Shown here: positions 1-9,355 of the stretch, piece by piece
How the letters are laid out: each line of letters starts with the position of its first letter
Numbering within the stretch: position 1 is the first letter of the stretch
Assembly (NCBI RefSeq): GCF_000243075.1
Contig: NC_016745.1
Coordinates: forward strand, 2,869,001 to 2,933,000
Length of the DNA: 64,000 nucleotides
Direction of reading: 5' to 3'
DNA from: Oceanimonas sp. GK1
Lineage (GTDB): Bacteria; Pseudomonadota; Gammaproteobacteria; Enterobacterales; Aeromonadaceae
Position numbers and translations under genes: made by a program
Notes under the pieces: generated by a model
Seen by the model: only the letters and a program-made list of their open reading frames with translations
Database searches by the model: none
Told to the model about the DNA's origin: nothing

Positions 1-50
1 AGTCGGATTGCAGTACAATGCCCGTTTTTCGGCTCGTGACCGAGGACGCC

Positions 51-959
51 ATGTGGTTTAAGAATCTGCAAGTTTACCGTTTTACCCGCCCCTTTGAGCT
101 CAGTCTGGAAGAGCTGGAAAAACAGCTTGAAGCCATGACCTTCAGCCCCTGCGGCAGCCAGGAGCAGGCCAAATTCGGCTGGATTTCTCCCCTGGGCAAA
201 CAGGGCCAGGCCCTGACCCACAGTGCCGGCAACCAGATTTTGCTGTGCGCCAAGAAGGAAGAAAAAATGCTGCCGGGATCGGTGGTTAACGATGAAGTGG
301 CCGACAAGGTAGAGCAGCTGGAAGCCGAGCAGGGCCGGGCGCTGAAGAAAAAGGAAAAGGATGCCATCAAGGAAGAGGTGATCGTCAGCCTCTTGCCCCG
401 GGCCTTCAGCCGGTTTCAGCAGACCTGGGCCTGGATCAACCCGGAAGACGGTTTCATTGCCGTGGACGCCAGCTCCGCCAAACGCGCCGAAGATCTGCTG
501 GCACTGCTGCGCAAGTGCATCGGCAGCCTACCGGTGGTGCCCCTGGCCATGACCACGCCGCCGGAGCTGACCCTGACCGACTGGCTGAAGGAAGGTGCGG
601 CCCCCGCCGGCTTTGCCCTGGAAGACGAAGCCGAGCTGCGTTCGGCCCTGGAGCACGGTGGTATTATTCGCGCCAAGCAGCAGGATCTGCTGAGCGACGA
701 GATGAAGGCCCACCTCGATGCCGACAAGCTGGTAACCAAGCTGGCGCTGAACTGGAGCGACACCATCAGCTTTCTTCTGGGGGACGACATGAGCATCAAG
801 CGGCTCAAGTTCTCGGAAGAGCTGCGCGAGCAGAATGACGACGTGACCAGTGAGGATCACGCCGCCCGCTTTGACGCCGACTTCGCCCTGGTCACCGGCG
901 AGCTGTCCCGCTTTATTCCCGAACTGATTGAGGCCATGGGCGGCGAAGAAAACCGGTAA
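51..959 (+). CDS. rdgC: Recombination-associated protein RdgC
   Basis: Nucleoid-associated DNA-binding protein that forms a ring around duplex DNA and limits inappropriate RecA/RecFOR recombination (family knowledge). The 302-residue product opens with MWFKNLQVYRFTRPFEL, the conserved RdgC N-terminus, and matches the family's usual length of about 303. An in-frame ATG at 18 would add 11 non-conserved residues, so the start at 51 is preferred. The middle is rich in charged helices (KKKEKDAIKEEV). It stands alone in the window; whatever lies upstream is cut off by the window edge. Confidence 0.96.
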   Translation: MWFKNLQVYRFTRPFELSLEELEKQLEAMTFSPCGSQEQAKFGWISPLGKQGQALTHSAGNQILLCAKKEEKMLPGSVVNDEVADKVEQLEAEQGRALKKKEKDAIKEEVIVSLLPRAFSRFQQTWAWINPEDGFIAVDASSAKRAEDLLALLRKCIGSLPVVPLAMTTPPELTLTDWLKEGAAPAGFALEDEAELRSALEHGGIIRAKQQDLLSDEMKAHLDADKLVTKLALNWSDTISFLLGDDMSIKRLKFSEELREQNDDVTSEDHAARFDADFALVTGELSRFIPELIEAMGGEENR

Positions 960-1405
960 CTGAGCCTTCTGAAAGACAGCTGAAAATCAGGTAAAGGGGA
1001 CGACTCCCCCGACACGCCGTAAATCCATCCATGGAAGCTCCGCTGCGCCCTCCCTGGCGCAGAGGGTCGGTGGCGCTGTTACCTTTACCCTTCCCTCTTA
1101 CCCGCAATCCAGTTGTCAGACAGCCTTCAACGGGCAACGCCAAAATTTCACGAAGCAGCAGCAGGGATTGCCAGATTCGACCGTCACATGCCACGGATGG
1201 CATGTGCCGAGCGACCCATGGAGGGCTTGAAGCGTGTCGAAGAAGGCAACCCTGCTGTTGCTTCGCATTGCTGCCCCTCATATGACCAAAGCTGTCCCAC
1301 GGTTTTCGTTTTTCAGCACGTATTCGCCTGTTATCGGCGACAGCGACGGTTTCCTTCGCGGGTGGGCACTATGGTGCTGCCATCTTTCGTGAAGGGAGCT
1401 TGCCC
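960..1405. other. Gene-free interval with palindromic, repeat-like DNA
   Basis: No convincing gene on either strand. It holds several short palindromes, including CACATGCCA-CGGA-TGGCATGTG at 1185-1206 (9-bp perfect stem, 4-nt loop) and a CCATCCATGG block near 1025. The small open frames here show no recognisable protein features. It resembles dispersed intergenic repeat sequence rather than coding DNA. The promoter of the next gene probably lies at its right end but I cannot place it. Confidence 0.6.
1185..1206. repeat. Perfect inverted repeat (hairpin)
   Basis: Nine-base arms CACATGCCA and TGGCATGTG around CGGA. There is no T-run on either side, so it is not a canonical terminator; it is more likely part of a REP-like intergenic palindrome. 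Confidence 0.6.
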
Positions 1406-1819
1406 ATGCGTTACTTTTCTCTTGCCGGTCTGGTGGGTCTGTTGTGGCTGGCCGCCGGCTCCGCCTCGGCCCATGATGACAGCCGCTGGCACCGCCATGA
1501 ATATAAACGGGACTACCGTGGTGAGTATCGCAGCGAATACCGCCGCAATAATAATTTGCCCATTACCACGGTGGCCGAGGCCCGCCGCCTGGCCGACGAC
1601 AGCCGCATTATTCTCTCGGGCCATATCGTCCGGCGGCTGGACGACGACGAATATCTGTTTCGCGATGGCACCGGCACCATCAAAGTGGAAATGGACGACG
1701 ACCACTGGCGCACACTGCGCCGACACCGCCGCGACCGGCTGCTGTTATGGGCCGAGGTGGAGCGGGACAAACGCCGGGTCACGCTGGAGGTGGAACGGGT
1801 ACGGCCGGCCGGGCGATAG
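1406..1819 (+). CDS. YgiW/YdeI-like periplasmic OB-fold (BOF) protein
   Basis: A 137-residue secreted protein. Residues 1-19 form a signal peptide (MRYFSLAGLVG...SASA-HDD). A short His/Arg/Tyr-rich linker (about 20-45) follows, then a BOF-type OB-fold: TVAEARRLADDSRIILSGHI, a DDDEYLFRDGTGTIKVEMDD core and a final strand RVTLEVERV. Family members (YgiW, YdeI) are periplasmic stress-tolerance proteins of poorly defined ligand. The ATG at 1406 is preferred over the TTG at 1400 because GGGAG lies at the right distance. It is monocistronic. Exact role unknown. Confidence 0.8.
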   Translation: MRYFSLAGLVGLLWLAAGSASAHDDSRWHRHEYKRDYRGEYRSEYRRNNNLPITTVAEARRLADDSRIILSGHIVRRLDDDEYLFRDGTGTIKVEMDDDHWRTLRRHRRDRLLLWAEVERDKRRVTLEVERVRPAGR

Positions 1820-1938
1820 GGTGTGTTCCGGTACCGGAACACACCCTAAGCTCGAAATCACCGGCACATGGGAGTAAAATGCTGGCCCCGGCCGCCATCA
1901 GGTGGTGGCCTGCTGACCTGACATCAGACGAGACTCCC

Positions 1939-3575
<1,637 letters not shown>

Positions 3576-3577
<2 letters not shown>

Positions 3578-3604
3578 AAAAAACGGCCGTCAGGCCGTTT
3601 TTTA
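3576..3604. terminator. Bidirectional intrinsic terminator between yfhL and emrD
   Basis: An A-run, ACGGCC, loop GTCA, GGCCGT, then a T-run. The A/T flanks make it work in both directions, serving convergent yfhL (stop 3577) and emrD (stop 3612). Confidence 0.9.
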
Positions 3605-3611
3605 TTCGTGC

Positions 3612-4787
3612 TTATACCCCGGGTTCGGGCAGGGCTGCCTCGGCAGGCAGCAGGAACCACACCACCAACCCGGCGCAGGCCAGCAGCAGGCCACCCAAAA
3701 CCGGCTGGCTCATTTGCGGCAGCGCCCCCTGCCCCAGCAGGAACAGCCCTCCCCCCAGATTGGCACAGCCTCCCAGCAGCGCGCCGGCGGTGCCGCTGTG
3801 TTGCGGAAACGGCGCGACCGCCGCGGAGGTGGCCACCGGGAACAGCAAACCGGCCCCGGCAAAATAAAGACCCCCACCGGCCACCAGTCCGGCCAGCTCC
3901 AGCCCCGGCGCGAAACCGCCCGCCAGCACCAGTCCCGCCCCCGCCAGCAGGCTCAGGCTGGCCAGCCACTGCATGCGCCGCACCGACCACTGTGCCGATT
4001 TGCAGGACGCCACCATGGCACCGCCAAAATACAGGGGCAGCGGCAGCACAAACAACAGGCTGATCTCGGCGCTGGTCAACTGATGCCGTGCGGCCAGCAC
4101 ACTGAACACCGCCTCATAGAGGATCAGGCCGGCGAAAGTGGCGATCAGCATGCCGAGCTGACGGCGAAAGCCACCGTGATGCAATACATGCTGATAGGCG
4201 GGTAGCATGGGCTGCACATGCCGCCGCTCCCTGGGCAGGGTCTCCCGAAACCACACCACCATCACCAGCAGGATCACCAGCCCCGTTGCCAGCAGAAAAC
4301 CGTACATCGACTGCCAGCCATAATGCAGGTTGAGCCAGCCTCCGGCCAGAGGGGCCAGCACCGGCGCCAGCATGATGCCCATGGACACATAACCGTTGTA
4401 ACGCACCAGCTCGGTACCCTCAAAGCGATCCCGCATCAGGCTGCGGCACAGGCTGCCCGCCGCCGCCGTGCCCGCCCCCTGTATAAAGCTGCCCAGCAGC
4501 AGCATGGAGTAAACCGGAACCAGCAGGATCAGGGCCGAACCCAGCGCATACACCGACAGGCCAACCAACAGGACAGGGCGGCGGCCGTGGCGGTCCGACA
4601 GCGGACCGTAAACAAACTGAAAAAGGCCATAGGGAACCAGATAAAACGCCATCACCAGTGGCAGCGCCTGATGGCTCACCTGCAGGGCGTCGGCCATGTC
4701 GCCCATGGCGGGCACATACAGAGTTTGGGTCATCTGACCCGTTGCCACCATCAGCACGGTCAGCAACACCAAGGACAAGCCCGGCAT
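3612..4787 (-). CDS. emrD: Multidrug efflux MFS transporter, EmrD type
   Basis: A 391-residue inner-membrane antiporter of the Bcr/CflA/EmrD group (DHA1), with 12 predicted membrane segments. It begins MPGLSLVLLTVLMVATGQM, close to E. coli EmrD, and carries the loop 2-3 motif YGPLSDRHGRRP and a C-terminal stretch AVAPFPQHSGTAGALLGG typical of EmrD. The start at 4787 is chosen over one 25 codons upstream because GGGAGA sits 10 bases before it and the upstream residues are not hydrophobic. Expected substrates are amphipathic or uncoupler-like drugs, from family knowledge only. Confidence 0.88.
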   Translation of the reverse strand: MPGLSLVLLTVLMVATGQMTQTLYVPAMGDMADALQVSHQALPLVMAFYLVPYGLFQFVYGPLSDRHGRRPVLLVGLSVYALGSALILLVPVYSMLLLGSFIQGAGTAAAGSLCRSLMRDRFEGTELVRYNGYVSMGIMLAPVLAPLAGGWLNLHYGWQSMYGFLLATGLVILLVMVVWFRETLPRERRHVQPMLPAYQHVLHHGGFRRQLGMLIATFAGLILYEAVFSVLAARHQLTSAEISLLFVLPLPLYFGGAMVASCKSAQWSVRRMQWLASLSLLAGAGLVLAGGFAPGLELAGLVAGGGLYFAGAGLLFPVATSAAVAPFPQHSGTAGALLGGCANLGGGLFLLGQGALPQMSQPVLGGLLLACAGLVVWFLLPAEAALPEPGV

Positions 4788-4905
4788 GGACGTGTTCTCC
4801 CGAAAAATAAACAGATACGTGATAGGGCTCACATCATAATGAAGGGACGAATTCACTGGCAATGAAGATTCATGCGAGCTTTTATAATGGCCAGGATCAG
4901 TTTTT

Positions 4906-5412
4906 CTAATCGAAACGGTAGCGGTAGCTGATGCCCCAGGAAGTGAGGCCGTCGTTGGGCTTTTTCAGCCCGCCGTTGGACAGGTGCCAGGCCTCCAGGG
5001 CCAGGCTGTGGCGGCCCATGGCCAGGCCCAGCCCCGCGCGGGAATTGAACTGCAGCCGCGTGGATAACTCCCGGGAGTCCAGCCGGCTCTGGTTGATCCA
5101 GGCCGGTCCAATGCCGGCATAAGCCAGCGGCCGGATCCCCTCATTGCGCCCCTCGTAAACCACGCCCGGCACCAGACTGACCTGGGTCATGTCATCCTGA
5201 TTCAGCATCCAGTAACTGCCGTCCAGGTTCAGCGAGAAGTCCATCTGTCCCGAAAATAACCATGGCCACTCGCGCTGCCACTGTGCCCCCAGGGTATAGC
5301 GCTCGGCGTCGTCTCCATGACCACTTGATACCACCAGGGCGGGCGCGGCATGCAGGGCGGCCGGCCAGGTTAATATCAGCATCAGCCACCACCGTTTCGC
5401 TTCCTTGTTCAT
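4906..5412 (-). CDS. PagL-like outer-membrane lipid A 3-O-deacylase
   Basis: A 168-residue outer-membrane beta-barrel. It has a signal peptide to about residue 22 (ALHAA) and alternating-polarity strands through the body, and it ends in aromatic YRYRFD as barrel proteins do. The PagL active-site motif is present as HLSNGGLKKPNDG, giving His143 and Ser145 of the His/Ser pair. At the +14 position, where P. aeruginosa PagL has its catalytic Glu, this protein has Thr157. Function would be removal of the 3-O acyl chain of lipid A at the cell surface. It is monocistronic, and separated from emrD by about 120 bases. Confidence 0.8.
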   Translation of the reverse strand: MNKEAKRWWLMLILTWPAALHAAPALVVSSGHGDDAERYTLGAQWQREWPWLFSGQMDFSLNLDGSYWMLNQDDMTQVSLVPGVVYEGRNEGIRPLAYAGIGPAWINQSRLDSRELSTRLQFNSRAGLGLAMGRHSLALEAWHLSNGGLKKPNDGLTSWGISYRYRFD

Positions 5413-5467
5413 GCCGGCCTACCTCTTCCTACAAGCCTGGTTAAATTCTAGTCATTCATTTTATCCC

Positions 5468-5495
5468 TTGCCTGCCTGGTGGACGCTGGTATAAT
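5468..5495 (+). promoter_or_regulatory. Sigma-70 promoter of suhB
   Basis: TTGCCT, 16-bp spacer, perfect TATAAT at 5490-5495. This predicts a transcript start near 5502 and a leader of roughly 37 bases. Confidence 0.7.
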
Positions 5496-5509
5496 CCGCG
5501 CTCGAATTT

Positions 5510-5521
5510 TGTTCTTTAACA
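5510..5521 (+). promoter_or_regulatory. boxA antitermination element in the suhB leader
   Basis: TGTTCTTTAACA matches the rRNA boxA consensus TGYTCTTTAACA at every position and lies between the predicted transcript start and the suhB ATG. Nus-factor (NusB/S10/SuhB) binding to such a leader boxA is known to autoregulate suhB in E. coli. Its presence here suggests the same loop. Confidence 0.75.
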
Positions 5522-5539
5522 TCAAGTGGGTCTTCTCAT

Positions 5540-6343
5540 ATGCATCCGATGCTGAATATTGCGGTGCGCGCTGCGCGCAACGCCGGTCAGGTTATCGTCA
5601 AGGGTTTTGCCAATCCGGATAATCTGGAAACTCGTCAAAAAGGCCAGAACGATTTCGTTACCAATGTCGATCTTGACGCGGAAAGCGCCGTAATTAACAC
5701 CATTCGCAAGTCTTACCCCGAGCACACCATCATTGGTGAGGAGTGTGGCGAGCTGACTGGCAGCAACCCCGATTACCAGTGGATTATCGACCCCCTTGAT
5801 GGCACCACCAACTTCGTAAAGGGCATTCCCCACTTCGCGGTTTCCATCGCGCTGCAAGTCAAGGGACGCACCGAGCAGGCCGTGATTTACGATCCCATTC
5901 GTGACGAGCTGTTTACCGCCAGCCGCGGCTCCGGCGCCCAGCTCAACGGCTACCGCATTCGTACCGGCAAGGCCAAGGATCTGACCAACACCGTGCTGGC
6001 CACCGGTTTCCCGTTCAAGCAGAAGCACCAGGCCGACGCCTACCTGGCCATGTTCAAGGACATGTTCGTGCAATGCGCCGACATTCGCCGCGCCGGCGCC
6101 GCCAGCCTGGATCTGGCCTATGTGGCCGCCGGCCGGGTAGACGGCTACTGGGAGCTGGGTCTCAAGCCCTGGGACACCGCCGCCGGCAGCCTGATCGCCC
6201 GGGAAGCCGGTGCCATCGTCACCGACTTTGTGGGTGGCCACAACTTCGAGCGCAGCGGCAATGTGGTCTGCGCCAACCCCAAGGTACTGAGGGTGATGCT
6301 GTCCACCATTCGCGAGCACCTGCCCGAGTCCCTGGCCAACTGA
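5540..6343 (+). CDS. suhB: Inositol monophosphatase family protein / Nus factor SuhB
   Basis: A 267-residue SuhB, the same length as in E. coli. The IMPase Mg-binding motifs are visible: GEECGE near 67, IDPLDGTTNFVKGIP near 84 and KPWDTAAGSLIAREAG near 210. Besides weak inositol-1-phosphatase activity, SuhB acts with NusA/B/E/G in rRNA transcription antitermination (established in E. coli). The leader boxA just upstream supports that role here. It is monocistronic, with a strong terminator 20 bases after the stop. Confidence 0.97.
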   Translation: MHPMLNIAVRAARNAGQVIVKGFANPDNLETRQKGQNDFVTNVDLDAESAVINTIRKSYPEHTIIGEECGELTGSNPDYQWIIDPLDGTTNFVKGIPHFAVSIALQVKGRTEQAVIYDPIRDELFTASRGSGAQLNGYRIRTGKAKDLTNTVLATGFPFKQKHQADAYLAMFKDMFVQCADIRRAGAASLDLAYVAAGRVDGYWELGLKPWDTAAGSLIAREAGAIVTDFVGGHNFERSGNVVCANPKVLRVMLSTIREHLPESLAN

Positions 6344-6362
6344 GCCTGAGAACCGAAAAGAC

Positions 6363-6391
6363 AAAGCCCCGCCAGGTGCGGGGCTTTTTTG
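6363..6391 (+). terminator. Intrinsic terminator of suhB
   Basis: Stem AAAGCCCCGC / GCGGGGCTTT with loop CAGGT, followed by a T-run. Confidence 0.92.
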
Positions 6392-6483
6392 TGCCTGCCG
6401 TTTGACCGGCGAGCCAGAAAGGCGGAAGCAGAAACGGCGACTGCCGAACTTCTCCCTGACTTTAGTCCGGCCTGCCGGCCGGC

Positions 6484-7614
6484 TTAGTCCGCATGGTGTC
6501 GGCTGTCGTTGGCCTGGGCCAGCAGCAGCCGACTTTCCTTGAGGAAGGTGTCGGCATAATCGCCGAAAAACGCGCTCACGGTTTCGAACTGGCGTACAAA
6601 CGCCTGCCGCTGCCCGCTTTCCAGCTGTTCCAGCAGCTCGCCGAAACGACGATGATAACGGCGGATCATCGCCAGATTGCGGGGCGACGACAAGATAATA
6701 TCGGCATACAGGGCCGGATCCTGGGCAAACAGCCGCCCCACCATGGCCAGCTCCAGCCGGTAGATGGGCGAGCTCAGGCGCAGCAGCTGGGCCAGATCCG
6801 CCCCCTCGGCACAGAGGTGAGCCCCGTAGGCAAAGCTGGTGAAGTGACGCAGGGCCTGCACCAGGCTCATGGCCTCGTCGTGCTCCTCGGCGGGCACCGC
6901 CTGCAACCGGGCTCCCCAGATGCGGATTTGTGCCAGCAACCATTCATACTGCTCGGCACCGCGGCCGTCGCAATGAATGATCACCTGCTTCGCCAGGCTG
7001 GAAACATCCGGGCCAAACATGGGATGCAGCCCCAAGACCGGACCGGTATGCGCCTTCAGCATGGCCGCCAGCGGCTCGCTCTTGACGCTGGTCAGATCCA
7101 CCAGCAGGCAGTCTTCCGGCAGCGCCGGCAAGCCCTCGATCACCGCCACCGTCTGATCGATGGGCACGGCAATCATCACCAGGCCGGCATCGGCCAGCAG
7201 GGCCTCGGCGTGACCCCAGTCGTCCTTTTCCAGCACCTCGACCCGGTAACCGGACAGGGCCAGCTGATGGGCAAAGAGGCCCCCCAGCTGGCCGCCGCCG
7301 CCGATCACCACCGCCTTGCGCAGATCAGGATTCACGCATTTGAAGCCGGTGTCCTTTTCACTGGCGTAGGACTCACGCATAAAGCGGCGCAACACGTCTT
7401 CAATCAAGTCCGGCGGCACGCCCCTGGCCTCGGCCTCGGCCCGGCGCCGGGCCAGCATGTCCGCTTCCCGGTCGGGGGCATAAATGGGCACGCCGTGACG
7501 GCTTTTCACTTCGCCGACCTCGGCCACCAGCTTCAGTCGCCTGGCAAACAGCTCCACCAGTTGCTGATCGACTGCATCGATTTGATCCCGCAGGACCTTG
7601 AGTTCATCTACCAT
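6484..7614 (-). CDS. tyrA: Bifunctional chorismate mutase / prephenate dehydrogenase
   Basis: T-protein of tyrosine synthesis: chorismate to prephenate (AroQ-type helical domain, residues about 1-90), then NAD-dependent oxidative decarboxylation to 4-hydroxyphenylpyruvate. Seen are LRDQID...[15 protein letters not shown] in the mutase, the dinucleotide motif [11 protein letters not shown] near 103 and [10 protein letters not shown] near 195. The 376-residue product starts [13 protein letters not shown] like E. coli TyrA; an ATG three codons upstream lacks a usable ribosome site. It lies 80 bases downstream of aroF, and its own promoter-like sequence and a hairpin are in that gap. Confidence 0.97.
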   Translation of the reverse strand: MVDELKVLRDQIDAVDQQLVELFARRLKLVAEVGEVKSRHGVPIYAPDREADMLARRRAEAEARGVPPDLIEDVLRRFMRESYASEKDTGFKCVNPDLRKAVVIGGGGQLGGLFAHQLALSGYRVEVLEKDDWGHAEALLADAGLVMIAVPIDQTVAVIEGLPALPEDCLLVDLTSVKSEPLAAMLKAHTGPVLGLHPMFGPDVSSLAKQVIIHCDGRGAEQYEWLLAQIRIWGARLQAVPAEEHDEAMSLVQALRHFTSFAYGAHLCAEGADLAQLLRLSSPIYRLELAMVGRLFAQDPALYADIILSSPRNLAMIRRYHRRFGELLEQLESGQRQAFVRQFETVSAFFGDYADTFLKESRLLLAQANDSRHHAD

Positions 7615-7635
7615 TGCATTCATCCCGGAATTAAG

Positions 7636-7658
7636 ACGCCGGACCTGAGGCCCGGCGT
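7636..7658 (-). terminator. Weak terminator-like hairpin between aroF and tyrA
   Basis: On the minus strand: ACGCCGG, loop GCCTCAGGT, CCGGCGT, then CTTAATT. The T-tail is poor, so it may attenuate rather than fully end aroF transcription. Confidence 0.4.
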
Positions 7659-7661
7659 TGC

Positions 7662-7691
7662 ATTATGCCTGTTTACAGCCAAGGCTGACAA
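7662..7691 (-). promoter_or_regulatory. Possible secondary promoter for tyrA
   Basis: On the minus strand TTGTCA, 18-bp spacer and CATAAT lie just after the aroF stop. The spacer contains a TGTAAACAGG half-site that resembles part of a TyrR box. Confidence 0.4.
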
Positions 7692-7694
7692 TTA

Positions 7695-8765
7695 TCAGGC
7701 GACGCGTGTCTTCAGCGCGGCCGACAGTTGCTGATGACAGCGCGCCAGCAGCTCGGCGGTGGTGTCCCAACCGATGCAGGCATCGGTAATGGACACCCCA
7801 TATTGCATATCGGCCACCGGCTGCTCGCTGGACTGATTGCCCTCAAACAGGTGGGACTCCAGCATGATGCCCAGAATGGACTGGTTGCCTTCCTGGATCT
7901 GGTGCACCACGTTTTCGGTCACCAGCGGCTGCAGGCTGTAGTCCTTGTTGGAGTTGCCGTGGCTGCAGTCCACCACCAGCCGCGGGTTCAGGCCGGCGGC
8001 GGTCATGGCCTTCTCCGCCAGGGCAATGTTCACCGAGTCGTAGTTGGGGTGCTTGCCGCCGCGCAGGATAACGTGGCCGTCGGGATTCCCCTGAGTCACC
8101 AGCAGCGCCACCTGGCCTTCCTGATTGATGCCCATAAAGGCATGAGGCTCGGCCGCCGCCTTCATGGCGTTGATGGCGGTGCCCAGGTTGCCGTCGGTGC
8201 CGTTCTTGAAGCCCACCGGCATCGACAGCCCCGAGGCCATTTCCCGGTGAGTCTGGGATTCGGTGGTGCGGGCACCGATGGCCGACCAGGAAAACAGCTC
8301 GGCCAGGTATTGCGGGCTGATGGGATCTAGCGCTTCGGTGGCCAGGGGCAGTTCCAGCTCTGCCAGCCAGCACAGCAGCTCGCGGGCCTTATGCAGGCCC
8401 AGTTCAATGTCAAAGCTGCCGTCCAGGTGAGGATCGTTGATAAAGCCTTTCCATCCCACCGTGGTGCGCGGCTTTTCAAAATAGACGCGCATCACAATAT
8501 AAAGGCTGTCACGGTAGTCATCATGCAGTTTTTTGAGGCGGGTTGCGTACTCTTTGGCTGCGTCGATATCATGGATGGAGCAGGGACCGCAGATCACCAG
8601 CAGACGGTGATCCTTACGATGCACAATATTCGAGATGGTCTGGCGGGCCTGGCCGATGAAATCAAGCGCACGCTGGGAAATGGGCAGTTTTTCCTTGAGC
8701 TCCGCCGGGGTGATCATCACCTTTTCGGATTGAATATGAATATTGTTTAATGTGTCTTTCTGCAT
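7695..8765 (-). CDS. aroF: 3-deoxy-7-phosphoheptulonate (DAHP) synthase, Tyr-sensitive type
   Basis: Condenses PEP and erythrose-4-phosphate, the first committed shikimate step. The 356-residue product has the length and N-terminus of E. coli AroF (MQKDTLNNIHIQSEKV) and the class I motifs LLVICGPCSIHD, GARTTESQTHRE and GGKHPNYDS. Its pairing with tyrA and the TyrR-box-like site over its promoter support assignment as the tyrosine-regulated isozyme rather than AroG or AroH. Confidence 0.96.
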   Translation of the reverse strand: MQKDTLNNIHIQSEKVMITPAELKEKLPISQRALDFIGQARQTISNIVHRKDHRLLVICGPCSIHDIDAAKEYATRLKKLHDDYRDSLYIVMRVYFEKPRTTVGWKGFINDPHLDGSFDIELGLHKARELLCWLAELELPLATEALDPISPQYLAELFSWSAIGARTTESQTHREMASGLSMPVGFKNGTDGNLGTAINAMKAAAEPHAFMGINQEGQVALLVTQGNPDGHVILRGGKHPNYDSVNIALAEKAMTAAGLNPRLVVDCSHGNSNKDYSLQPLVTENVVHQIQEGNQSILGIMLESHLFEGNQSSEQPVADMQYGVSITDACIGWDTTAELLARCHQQLSAALKTRVA

Positions 8766-8779
8766 GATGACATCCTCAC

Positions 8780-8797
8780 TGTAAACTTTTTCTTACA
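8780..8797 (-). promoter_or_regulatory. TyrR box over the aroF promoter
   Basis: TGTAAA-N6-CTTACA matches the TyrR consensus TGTAAA-N6-TTTACA at 11 of 12 positions. It sits 14 bases upstream of the aroF ATG and overlaps the predicted -10, an arrangement expected for tyrosine-dependent repression. Confidence 0.75.
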
Positions 8798-8820
8798 ACC
8801 AAATAAAAAGAAAAGGTCAA
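8792..8820 (-). promoter_or_regulatory. Predicted sigma-70 promoter of aroF
   Basis: On the minus strand TTGACC (8815-8820), 17-bp spacer, TGTAAG (8792-8797). The -10 is imperfect but overlaps the TyrR box exactly where a repressor would act. Confidence 0.5.
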
Positions 8821-9000
8821 TCAGGTTTGACTTATGACTATTTCTCTTTTACGCAACCACCTTCACCTTACCAAGGCTGACGGGGCTTGCAAAGCCCGGG
8901 ATGGTGCAAAAGGCCGTTATTTTGGAGAATGCCGTTAAAATGGGCAGAAAAGCACTGCACGCGGGTCAACTCTATCATGAGCAGAAACCAGGGAGCCGGC

Positions 9001-9285
9001 ATGGCAATGAGTGAACATGACTACCGGGAGCTGGTCAGCGCCCTGCGGCGCATTCTGGATCACTACGGGGTCGACTACCGGCAAAGCCCACCGTCCTACG
9101 ACTACAACACCCTGTACGATCACCAGTGCCGGCTGATCCTGGAGGAAGTGGCGACCAGCTGGCAGCAGCATTACGGTTACCGCCCAAGCCCCGGCGCCCT
9201 GCAAAAAGCGCTGTTCGCCGCCGAGCACAGCCGCGCGTTTTCACCGCCCTGGTATAAACGCTGGTGGCAACGTCTGCGGCGCTGA
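9001..9285 (+). CDS. Small hypothetical protein
   Basis: A 94-residue protein that I do not recognise. It starts [19 protein letters not shown] and ends in a basic, tryptophan-rich tail (PPWYKRWWQRLRR). It has no signal peptide or membrane segment. GGGAG lies five bases before the ATG at 9001; upstream in-frame ATGs (8977 and 8932) lack a better ribosome site. Codon use matches the neighbours and the reading frame is clean. It stands alone between aroF and mlaA. A helical DNA- or membrane-contacting role is possible but not demonstrated. Confidence 0.55.
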   Translation: MAMSEHDYRELVSALRRILDHYGVDYRQSPPSYDYNTLYDHQCRLILEEVATSWQQHYGYRPSPGALQKALFAAEHSRAFSPPWYKRWWQRLRR

Positions 9286-9291
9286 TGCTGG

Positions 9292-9343
9292 ACGTTTAAA
9301 CGTAAGAGGTTTGACGCAAAACGTTTGACGTTTCACCTCTTAC
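9292..9343. repeat. Composite palindromic intergenic repeat
   Basis: A perfect 12-bp palindrome ACGTTTAAACGT (9292-9303) runs into an inverted repeat GTAAGAGGT (9302-9310) / ACCTCTTAC (9335-9343). Between them are several ACGTTT-like repeats. It lies between the convergent genes 9001-9285 and mlaA, so it may double as a terminator, but no clean T-run is present. Confidence 0.6.
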
Positions 9344-9355
9344 ATCTCACGTCAT

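Noticed and set aside
1747-1938. 64-residue N-terminal extension of trhP
   Set aside because: The extension overlaps the end of the YgiW-like gene and has no conservation pattern; the family start is at 1939.
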